The notes under the pieces were generated by a model. That model saw nothing but the letters and a program-made list of their open reading frames with translations, did no database searches and was not told where the DNA came from. Positions 15,428 to 20,847 of a DNA stretch of 20,847 bases are shown one piece after another. The stretch is from CAIQOK01 sp043781315. Lineage in GTDB: Bacteria; Verrucomicrobiota; Verrucomicrobiia; Limisphaerales; CAIQOK01. The stretch lies in contig JAYWBR010000083.1 of assembly GCA_043781315.1 (NCBI GenBank), positions 1-20,847 on the forward strand. The letters run 5' to 3'. Both the position numbers and the translations under genes were made by a program. Positions within the stretch are counted from its first letter, which is position 1. The number at the start of each line of letters is the position of its first letter.

Positions 15428-16183
15428 TCACCAGTCCTTGACCACCTTGCGCGGATCCGGCGGCTTGTCCTTCCGGTTCGCCGGCATCAGCAATTCGTCG
15501 TTCTTCTGCGCGTCCAAAAGTTGCTTGGCCTCTTGCGGTGTCATCTGGCCATCCTTCCCCTTTTCATCCGGCTTCGGTTCTTGGGCGGCAGCCTTTTGAT
15601 CCTTTTGCGGCTCGGATTTTTTTTGCTCCGGCTTGTCCTTGGGCTGATCCGGTTTCGGCTGATCTTTTTTGTCCGGCTTTTGTTTTTGATCCTTCGGCTG
15701 GCTCTGCTGCTGATCCTGCTTTTTTTGATCCTGCTTCTGGTTTTGTTGCGACTGCTGTTGCTGGTCCTTTTGTTTGAGCAGTTCGTCCAGCTTTTTCAAC
15801 TTGGCGTCGTCGGGATAAAATTTCAGCCCCTGATCCACGACCTCGCGGGCCTGGGCCACGTTGTTCGTGATGTAGCTCTGCGCGCCCCGGTGAAAAAAAT
15901 CATCCGCCGGCAGGAACTGCGCCCGGACGGACAGCGCGGAAACGAGCAGCAGGCTAAGAGTCAGTCCGAAAAGTAGCGGCGGGCCTCCCGGCCTGCCGTA
16001 GAGGGCGGCATCTTGCCGCCCGGAAAAAACGTCCGCTGCCGGTGAACACCCCGATTGAATCAAGCCACCCTTGCTTCCACGCTGATTCCGCTGGGCTGAA
16101 AGCCGCAGCTCTACGTCGGCCAAGATGGCTGACGCTACTTTTTTCAGACCGGCTCTAAGGCTGAGGAGGCGTCGCAATGTCAT
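15428..16183 (-). CDS. BatC-like exported protein with Gln/Lys-rich low-complexity region
   Basis: The frame is open for 251 residues from ATG 16183, which overlaps the end of the upstream gene by 29 bases. The recognisable exported part begins late: hydrophobic core LLFGLTLSLLLVSALSVRA at about 70-88, then QFLPADDFFHRGAQSYITNNVAQAREVVDQGLKFYPDD, a single TPR-like unit (about 95-125). About 75 residues of Gln, Lys, Asp and Pro follow (roughly 132-205), then a conserved-looking end MTPQEAKQLLDAQKNDELLMP...KVVKDW. This layout matches BatC-type proteins of Bat operons. Residues about 16-69 are translated from a REP/BIME repeat (15973-16138). The true start is unclear: ATG 16183 or an internal non-ATG codon. 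Its function in the Bat system is unknown. Confidence 0.75.
   Translation of the reverse strand: MTLRRLLSLRAGLKKVASAILADVELRLSAQRNQRGSKGGLIQSGCSPAADVFSGRQDAALYGRPGGPPLLFGLTLSLLLVSALSVRAQFLPADDFFHRGAQSYITNNVAQAREVVDQGLKFYPDDAKLKKLDELLKQKDQQQQSQQNQKQDQKKQDQQQSQPKDQKQKPDKKDQPKPDQPKDKPEQKKSEPQKDQKAAAQEPKPDEKGKDGQMTPQEAKQLLDAQKNDELLMPANRKDKPPDPRKVVKDW
15973..16138. repeat. REP/BIME-like composite repeat 2, within the batC-like reading frame
   Basis: It has the same plan as repeat 1. GTAG at 15973 plus a 9-bp hairpin (15977-15985 with 15990-15998, one G-T pair), GTAG at 15998 plus an 8-bp hairpin (16003-16010 with 16014-16021, loop TCT) and CGGAAAAAAC come first. The inverted part follows: a GGCTGAAAGCC hairpin near 16094-16104, CTCTAC, a hairpin 16114-16122 with 16126-16134 (loop AGA) and CTAC ending at 16138. 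Stem sequences differ from repeat 1 but remain paired. The element begins exactly after codon 15 of the overlapping reading frame. Confidence 0.8.
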
Positions 16184-17834
16184 CTATGTCCTTCAGTTTT
16201 TTGGTGAACTCCTGGAACGGCTTGGAGGTCGGATTGTGTTTCATCAGCGCCTCCATGATCTCCAGTGCCCGATGATAATTCCGCCCGCGCGTCGCGGCAT
16301 CGGCGGCGACCTTGGCGCGGCGCGCGGCTTCACGCAACTGGACGAGCATGTCGAGGTTCCGCTTCGTGAAGTCCAGGTTGAACTTCGCGGCGGCGTCCTT
16401 TTGATCCAGCGTGACCGCGCTCTGGAAAAACTTCACCGCTTCCTCCCACGCCGCCTGGATCGCGTCGAAATCCTCTGCCGCCGCGCCCAGCTGGAACTTG
16501 GTGTTGCCGAGATTGTAGTAGGCGGACTGCTGGAGCTTCACGTCGCGCGCCGCGAGCACTGCCGTGAAATGCTGAATGGCCGCGTCGTAATTCGTCCCGC
16601 GAAACGCCGCCGCACCCGCGTTGAAATGGAGCCGGAAATCCTCGGGCTTTTCCACGAGCAACCGCTCGTATTCGGTTTGCGCCGCCGCGAATTTGCCAGC
16701 GGTGTAATCCTTGAGCGCACCGGCGGGCGAAGCGAAAGTCGCCAGCGGAAAAACCAGCAACAGCCCGACCAGCAGCGCGACCGGAGCGCCGGTCGCCGAT
16801 CCGGCCCGTTGTGGCTTCGGCTTGGATTCGCGCCGGGCCGGAGAGCGGCGCTCCGGGAACAGCATTTCCGCGATCAACAAAAGAAGCGCAATGGCCAGCG
16901 GCCAGTGGTAGCGCTCGATTGGACGCTTCACCAGTTTCTCCTGCGCGTCGGATTTCGGCAGCGGCGCGATGCCCTTTTGATAAAGCATGTCCATCGTGTT
17001 CGCGTCGCGCAGCGGCAGGTAGAATCCGCCCTCGGTCGCGCCGGCGATCTGCTGCAACAGCGCTTGGTTCAAATGCGATTTTACCACGTTGCCGTTTTCG
17101 TCGCGCACGTAGTCGGTCTTTCCTTCCGCGTTTTTGACGCGCAGCAGTTCACCTTCGACCGAGCCGATGCCGACGGTGAAGATCACCACGCCGGTCTCCT
17201 TCGCCGCTTTCGCCGCCGCCAGCGCGTTTTCGTCATGATCCTCGCCGTCGGTGAACAGCACGACCACCTTGTGATTGTCACCCTCCTTGAAGGCCTTCGC
17301 GGCCTCGTTGATCGCCTCGGCAATGGCCGTGCCGCCCTCGGGAATGATGTTCACATCCAGCGCGTCCAGACTCTGGCGGAAAGCGGAGTCATCAATCGTC
17401 AGCGGGCATTGGAGAAACGCGCTGCCGGCAAACGCCACCAGGCCGAGCCGGTCCGACTTCGCCTGCTGCATGAGATCGAGCGCCGCGAGTTTCGCGCGGG
17501 CCAGCCGGTTCGGCGCGATGTCCTCGGCCAGCATGGACTTGGATGTGTCAATCGCCACCACGATGTCGAGGCCGCGCTGGGAAACTTCCTGCCAGTCAAA
17601 CCCCCACTGCGGCCGCGCCAGCGTGAAAATCAGGCAGCCCAGCGCCGCCACCAGCAGTGCCGCGCGGATTTTCTGGCGCGTCGTGGAGACGCCCGCCAGC
17701 AACTCCGGCAACAAACGCGCCTGGATGAACTGCGTCATCAGCCGCGCCCGCGCGCGCGCCGACCACCAGAAAAACGCGACCAACGCGGGTGCCAGCAGCA
17801 GCAGCCAAAGGATATGTTCGTGGGCAAAGTTCAT
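16155..17834 (-). CDS. BatB-type VWA domain protein fused to BatC-type TPR region
   Basis: From ATG 17834 (MNFAHEHILWLLLL) the product has 559 residues. A longer frame to 17933 would read through antisense sequence of the inserted four-helix unit and is rejected. Two N-terminal membrane helices (8-24, 58-72) precede a von Willebrand A domain (about 88-300). Its MIDAS metal motif is D96-T-S98-K-S100, with T169 in PEGGTA and D196 in LFTDGED. Helices WPLAIALLLLIAEMLF and PVALLVGLLLVFPLATFA follow, then a periplasmic TPR region (about 365-540) with YTAGKFAAAQTEYERLL, FNAGAAAFRGTNYDAAIQHF and AYYNLGNTKFQLG. Bat proteins form a membrane complex linked to stress or oxygen tolerance. No Shine-Dalgarno lies before this ATG; the likely original one is upstream of the insertion at 18295. 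Confidence 0.92.
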   Translation of the reverse strand: MNFAHEHILWLLLLAPALVAFFWWSARARARLMTQFIQARLLPELLAGVSTTRQKIRAALLVAALGCLIFTLARPQWGFDWQEVSQRGLDIVVAIDTSKSMLAEDIAPNRLARAKLAALDLMQQAKSDRLGLVAFAGSAFLQCPLTIDDSAFRQSLDALDVNIIPEGGTAIAEAINEAAKAFKEGDNHKVVVLFTDGEDHDENALAAAKAAKETGVVIFTVGIGSVEGELLRVKNAEGKTDYVRDENGNVVKSHLNQALLQQIAGATEGGFYLPLRDANTMDMLYQKGIAPLPKSDAQEKLVKRPIERYHWPLAIALLLLIAEMLFPERRSPARRESKPKPQRAGSATGAPVALLVGLLLVFPLATFASPAGALKDYTAGKFAAAQTEYERLLVEKPEDFRLHFNAGAAAFRGTNYDAAIQHFTAVLAARDVKLQQSAYYNLGNTKFQLGAAAEDFDAIQAAWEEAVKFFQSAVTLDQKDAAAKFNLDFTKRNLDMLVQLREAARRAKVAADAATRGRNYHRALEIMEALMKHNPTSKPFQEFTKKLKDIDDIATPPQP

Positions 17835-17840
17835 TTTGGA

Positions 17841-17874
<34 letters not shown>

Positions 17875-17890
17875 TTTGTAAATTTGCCGC

Positions 17891-18244
17891 ATGAACCCCA
17901 TTGAGTTGAAAGCACGCACCAAGACGTTTGCACTTCGAATCATCAAGATGAGCCGGGAAATCCCCAAGAACGATGACGCCGGCCGGGTGATCGCAAAGCA
18001 AATTCTCCGCAGCGGAACTTCCGTGGCGGCCAACTACCGCGCCAGTTGCCGGGCGCGCAGCCAGGCCGAGTTCATCGCCAAAATCGGAACCGTCGAGGAG
18101 GAGGCCGACGAATCCGCGCTCTGGCTCGAATTGCTGATCGAGGCCGGTATCTTGCCAGAAACAAAACTTTCCGCTCTGCTCACGGAAGCGAACGAACTGA
18201 CCGCGATCATGGCCGCCTCGCGCAAAACCGCGTCCGGCAAGTGA
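17891..18244 (+). CDS. Four-helix-bundle protein of the 23S rRNA intervening-sequence (S23/IVP, PF05635-type) family
   Basis: The 117-residue protein shows the family's hallmark segments: FALRIIKMSREIP (13-25), AGRVIAKQILRSGTSVAANYRASCRARSQAEFIAKI (30-65) and VEEEADESALWLELLIEAG (68-86), followed by a last helix to the end. The family was first seen as the product of intervening sequences in 23S rRNA of Leptospira and others. It is related to the Avd accessory protein of diversity-generating retroelements, a pentameric basic bundle that binds nucleic acid. Here it lies on the strand opposite to the surrounding operon, 17 codons' worth of bases or less from each inverted repeat. No 23S rRNA, reverse transcriptase or variable repeat is nearby. 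There is no clear ribosome binding site. Function outside rRNA is not established. Confidence 0.93.
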   Translation: MNPIELKARTKTFALRIIKMSREIPKNDDAGRVIAKQILRSGTSVAANYRASCRARSQAEFIAKIGTVEEEADESALWLELLIEAGILPETKLSALLTEANELTAIMAASRKTASGK

Positions 18245-18247
18245 TTC

Positions 18248-18282
<35 letters not shown>

Positions 18283-18283
18283 T

Positions 18284-18300
18284 CATCACGGCAGCCTCCT
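18284..18300 (-). promoter_or_regulatory. Stranded Shine-Dalgarno and TGATG coupling site at the end of batA
   Basis: On the minus strand AGGAGG (18300-18295) stands eight bases before an ATG (18286-18284) that overlaps the batA stop as TGATG. From this ATG an open frame runs antisense through the inserted unit for 151 codons and stops at TGA (17833-17831), overlapping the batB ATG as ATGA. It appears to be the original batB start signal, now separated from batB by the insertion. Confidence 0.65.
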
Positions 18301-19290
18301 TAGCATCGTGTTGCCCAACACGACCTCGACCAGCACCAGCACCAGCCCGCTCAGCACAAACACCCAAAACAGTTCCCGATACTGCGTGTACTTTTTGATC
18401 TCCGCCTCGGACTTCTCCAGCTTGTCTATCTCCGCATAGATGTTCTGAAAATTCTCCGCGCTGTCGGCGCGATAATATTTTCCACCCGTCATCGCCGAGA
18501 TTTTTTGCAACGTTGGCTCGTCAATGTCCACGGGGATGTCCCGGTACTCAATCTGCCCGGTGAACGGATTGCGGCCTACGGGCATGGGGGCCGTGCCTTG
18601 CCGGCCCACGCCGATGGTATAAACCTTCACGCCCAGCGTCTGCGCGGCCTCCGCCGCCGTGAGTGGCGCGATCTTGCCGGCATTGTTGACGCCATCGGTC
18701 ATCAGAATCACGATCTTGCTTTTGGACTTCAATTCGCGCAGGCGGTTGATCGCCGCGCTCAGGCCCGAGCCAATCGCCGTCTGGCTGCCGTTGATGGAAT
18801 TTAATTCCAGGCGGCCAAGGTTCTGCTGGAGAAAATCATGATCAAGCGTCATCGGCGCGGCGATGTAGGCCTGCGTGGCGAACGCGACCAGGCCGATGCG
18901 GTCGTTCGGGCGCTGGCGGATGAATTTTTCCAAAACCGTTTTCGCCATGTTGATCCGGTTCATGCGTCCGCCGCGGACTTCGAAATCCTCGGACGCCATG
19001 CTGCCGGACAGGTCAATCGCCACCGCGATGTCGATGCCGCTGGCTTTGACCTTCGTCTCGCTCGTGACCTTGCGGGGTTGGGCCAGTGCAAAGATGAACA
19101 AGCCTAGCGCCAGCCAGCGCAACGCCGCCAGGAAGCCGCCGGAGCGCGAGCGCGTGACGTTGAGAACCGAGCGCACCAACTGCACCGACGAATAGACGAA
19201 CGCCGGCGGCTGACCGCGCCTGCCCTTGAGCCACGCCAGCAAGGGCAGCAGCAGGAGCAGCAACAAAAACCATGGATGGGCAAGGGTCAT
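18286..19290 (-). CDS. BatA-type VWA domain membrane protein
   Basis: The 334-residue protein starts MTLAHPWFLLLLLLLPLLAW, giving a first membrane helix (6-20). A second lies at about 55-70 (ALRWLALGLFIFALAQPRK) and a third near the C-terminus (FWVFVLSGLVLVLVEVVLG). Between them is a von Willebrand A domain with the complete MIDAS motif D93-L-S95-G-S97, GLVAFATQAYIAAPMT and IVILMTDGVNNAGKI. The segment KISAMTGGKYYRADSAENFQNIYAEIDKLEKSE is typical of BatA. It belongs to the Bat operon with the DUF58, DUF4381 and BatB genes and would act in the membrane with a MoxR chaperone. It ends in TGATG next to the four-helix unit, and a heptamer tract precedes its start. Confidence 0.95.
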   Translation of the reverse strand: MTLAHPWFLLLLLLLPLLAWLKGRRGQPPAFVYSSVQLVRSVLNVTRSRSGGFLAALRWLALGLFIFALAQPRKVTSETKVKASGIDIAVAIDLSGSMASEDFEVRGGRMNRINMAKTVLEKFIRQRPNDRIGLVAFATQAYIAAPMTLDHDFLQQNLGRLELNSINGSQTAIGSGLSAAINRLRELKSKSKIVILMTDGVNNAGKIAPLTAAEAAQTLGVKVYTIGVGRQGTAPMPVGRNPFTGQIEYRDIPVDIDEPTLQKISAMTGGKYYRADSAENFQNIYAEIDKLEKSEAEIKKYTQYRELFWVFVLSGLVLVLVEVVLGNTMLRRLP

Positions 19291-19294
19291 TTTT

Positions 19295-19322
19295 GATTTA
19301 CGATTTGCGATTTATGATTGCG
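19295..19322 (-). repeat. Heptamer tract at the DUF4381-batA junction
   Basis: On the plus strand the units GATTTAC, GATTTGC, GATTTAT and GATTGCG fill 19295-19322. They encode the last residues and stop codon of the DUF4381 gene on the minus strand and leave only four bases to the batA ATG, so no Shine-Dalgarno is present. Three further CGCTTTC units at 19345, 19353 and 19360 also lie inside the end of the DUF4381 gene. Confidence 0.75.
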
Positions 19323-19894
19323 CCGCCGGCCGGTGGTGCATTTGCGCTTTCCCGCTTTCCGCTTTCGGCTTTTGTTTCCACTGGTTCCGTTTCATCAATC
19401 AAGCGCACGGCGGATTCATGCAAGCCCCGCAACTCCGGTTCGCCGGGTTCGTACTTCGCGAATTTCACCAGGTCGCATTGCTGGAGAAAACCGCCCAGGC
19501 TTTCCTTCTGGTCCGGCAGCAAGAGATTCGTGCCCCGCAGCTCGTGGAGAAATTCCTCCGTCGTCCGCTCAGGCGCGTGAAATTCAAACCGCTCCTCCAG
19601 ATAAGCTCGCGTCGTGTCGGAGACCAGCGTGCAGAAGGGTTTCGGCTGCGTGATGAGCGCGAGCGCCTCCTGCAATTTATGTTTCGCGCGGACATGCGCC
19701 GGCACCGGCGGCACCACGGGAACCTGCTTGCGCCGCTTCAGCCACCAGCGCCACAGCTCGAACAAAATCACCCCGAGCGCCAGCGCGCCGAGGGCGCACC
19801 AAAACCAGAGCCAGCCGTTGACGATTTCCACCGGCGGCTTGATGTCGCGGAGCGTTTCGCTGGCGGCAATTGCAGTTGGTTGGTTGGTGAGCAT
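19298..19894 (-). CDS. DUF4381 domain membrane protein of the Bat operon
   Basis: The 198-residue product has a short N-terminus with LRDIKPPVEIVNG, typical of DUF4381. One membrane helix follows (about 28-47, WLWFWCALGALALGVILFELW), then a basic cytoplasmic stretch WRWWLKRRKQ and a helical domain (about 65-165) with YLEERFEFHAPERTTEEFL and LGGFLQQCDLVKFAKYEPG. DUF4381 proteins are regularly encoded between DUF58 and BatA genes and probably belong to the same membrane complex; their activity is unknown. The last 26 or so residues (AESGKRESANAPPAGGAIINRKS) are largely encoded by 7-base repeats and do not look like a conserved part of the family. No Shine-Dalgarno precedes the ATG, where a palindromic repeat sits instead. 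Confidence 0.85.
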   Translation of the reverse strand: MLTNQPTAIAASETLRDIKPPVEIVNGWLWFWCALGALALGVILFELWRWWLKRRKQVPVVPPVPAHVRAKHKLQEALALITQPKPFCTLVSDTTRAYLEERFEFHAPERTTEEFLHELRGTNLLLPDQKESLGGFLQQCDLVKFAKYEPGEPELRGLHESAVRLIDETEPVETKAESGKRESANAPPAGGAIINRKS

Positions 19895-19908
19895 GGGTCA
19901 GTTGCAAC

Positions 19909-19984
19909 GTAGCAGCGTCTCGGCAGAGCGCCGCAATTCTATCTGAATAAGACCCTCGGCGGCGCTCTGCCGAGACGCCGCTAC
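19909..19984. repeat. REP/BIME-like palindromic repeat 3 between the DUF58 and DUF4381 genes
   Basis: Two 26-base arms (19909-19934 and 19959-19984), each beginning GTAGC from its own end, are inverted copies matching at 25 of 26 positions around a 24-base AT-richer centre. The core CTCGGCAGAGCGCC differs from repeats 1 and 2, but the GTAG head is the same. The arms would form a strong hairpin in the operon mRNA. It fills most of the 101-bp gap. Confidence 0.85.
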
Positions 19985-19995
19985 GCTTGAAGTCT

Positions 19996-20847
19996 TCATC
20001 CGCGCAACCTCCGCTTCTCGCGCGTGGCAAAAAATTTCGCCAGCGTTACGCCGTAGCCTTGATCCGTCCGGAGTTGAATCGAATCAATGCCCGCCGTGCG
20101 AAATAGCTTGGCCGTCTCCGCCTGCGCCTTGGTTTGTCGGTCGGCAAACGCTTGGCGCTTCCGGGCGTCGCCGGTGCTGACTTCCACGATCTCGCCCGTC
20201 TCCGCATCCTGCAACACCAGCCGGCCGAGCGCGGGCAGTTCGAGTTCGCACGGATCGGTGATTTGCACGGCCACCACATCATGCCGGCGATTCGCCTGCT
20301 TGAGCATCGTGAACGACGCCTGCGCCAATGATTCGAGCAGCATCATTTGCGGTCGCAGCCGGCGTTTGCTCTGGCCCTGCAATAGCGCTGGCGAGCCGAT
20401 GAAATCCGAAATCACCGCTGCGATGGCCTTGTGCGGCGTGACGCGCATCAGAAATTCCAGCGCGTGATTCAAATCCGTTCCCCGCCGCTTTGGCTCGAAG
20501 AACAGCACTTCGCGAATGACGCGCAGGACGTGGCTGCGGCCTTTGCGCGGCGGAATGAATTTTTCCACCTCGTCGCTGAAGAGGATGAGGCCGACCTTGT
20601 CGTTGTTGCGGATGGCGGAGAAGGCGAGCACGGAGGCGATCTCGGCGGCGAGTTCGCGCTTGGACTGGTCGCGCGAGCCGAACAGGCCCGACCCGCTCAC
20701 GTCCACGACGAGCATGAGCGTGAGTTCGCGTTCCTCCACGAACTTCTTGATGAACGGATGATTCATCCGCGCGGTGACGTTCCAGTCAATCGCGCGCACG
20801 TCGTCGCCGGGCTGGTATTCGCGCACCTCGTCGAAGTTCATGCCCTG
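19996..20847 (-). CDS. DUF58 domain protein of the Bat operon (runs off right edge)
   Basis: The minus-strand frame is open from the edge (reading QGMNFDEVREYQPGDD) to the stop at 19996, giving 284 residues of the C-terminal part; the ATG at 20841 is internal. The DUF58 signature is complete: FDEVREYQPGDDVRAIDWNVTARMNHPFIKKFVEERE, followed by a VWA-like domain with LVVDVSGSGLFGS, NNDKVGLILFSDEVEKFIPPRKG, RGTDLNHALEFL and AAVISDFIG. The end, GIDSIQLRTDQGYGVTLAKFFATREKRR, is also typical. DUF58 proteins stand between a MoxR AAA+ ATPase gene and the Bat membrane proteins, so a moxR gene is expected to the right. Its exact role is not established. Confidence 0.93.
   Translation of the reverse strand, partial: QGMNFDEVREYQPGDDVRAIDWNVTARMNHPFIKKFVEERELTLMLVVDVSGSGLFGSRDQSKRELAAEIASVLAFSAIRNNDKVGLILFSDEVEKFIPPRKGRSHVLRVIREVLFFEPKRRGTDLNHALEFLMRVTPHKAIAAVISDFIGSPALLQGQSKRRLRPQMMLLESLAQASFTMLKQANRRHDVVAVQITDPCELELPALGRLVLQDAETGEIVEVSTGDARKRQAFADRQTKAQAETAKLFRTAGIDSIQLRTDQGYGVTLAKFFATREKRRLRG

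Noticed and set aside
17891..18244. Diversity-generating retroelement based on the Avd-like protein
   Set aside because: No reverse transcriptase, template repeat or variable repeat is present in the window.

Overview
The window is GC-rich, tightly packed bacterial DNA. It carries a Bat (aerotolerance) operon with a DUF4381 gene, secreted GH2 and GH42 glycosidases, prfB with its programmed frameshift, gatB, many GTAG-headed palindromic repeats, and few Shine-Dalgarno sequences. Together these suggest a Verrucomicrobiota genome of the Pedosphaera/Limisphaerales kind. That placement is inferred from gene content; no rRNA or phylogenetic marker was compared.

Layout. Positions 1-609 hold the start of an IS5-family insertion sequence that runs off the left edge. 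From 637 to 4827 on the minus strand lie an exported beta-helix protein, a Uma2-family protein and an exported GH42 beta-galactosidase. Diverging from them at 4940 is an exported GH2 glycosidase, so 637-7378 looks like a carbohydrate-degradation locus for galactose-containing or similar glycans. Next on the plus strand are an exported beta-carbonic anhydrase, prfB (release factor 2, whose in-frame TGA must be passed by +1 frameshifting) and trpC. A minus-strand site-2-protease-like M50 peptidase converges on trpC. A GT4 and a GT2 glycosyltransferase follow, then gatB.

From 15428 to the right edge the minus strand carries a Bat-type operon. In transcription order it is a DUF58 protein (cut by the edge), a DUF4381 membrane protein, a BatA-type VWA protein, a BatB-type VWA protein fused to TPR repeats, and a Gln/Lys-rich BatC-like protein. 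These gene sets are usually preceded by a MoxR ATPase, which would lie beyond the right edge.

The most unusual content is the repeats. (1) Every junction of the Bat operon is occupied by a different repeat. The most striking is a compact unit of about 448 bp between batA and batB: a plus-strand gene for a 117-aa four-helix-bundle (S23/IVP-like, PF05635-type) protein flanked by perfect 34-bp inverted repeats built of GATTGCC heptamers and bounded by TCAT direct repeats. Removing it on paper restores an ideal TGATG-coupled gene junction with AGGAGG eight bases upstream. This looks like a small mobile unit with no recognisable transposase. (2) Other 7-nt-period tracts with different heptamers lie in the prfB-trpC gap, inside trpC twice, and at the DUF4381-batA junction. 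(3) Three REP/BIME-like pairs have GTAG heads and compensating stem changes; one is translated as part of the BatC-like reading frame. (4) gatB holds a patch of about 240 bp at roughly 43% GC inside 63-67% GC surroundings, as if a segment had been replaced by recombination.

No tRNA, rRNA, CRISPR array or convincing intrinsic terminator was seen, and no stretch over 300 bp lacks a gene.
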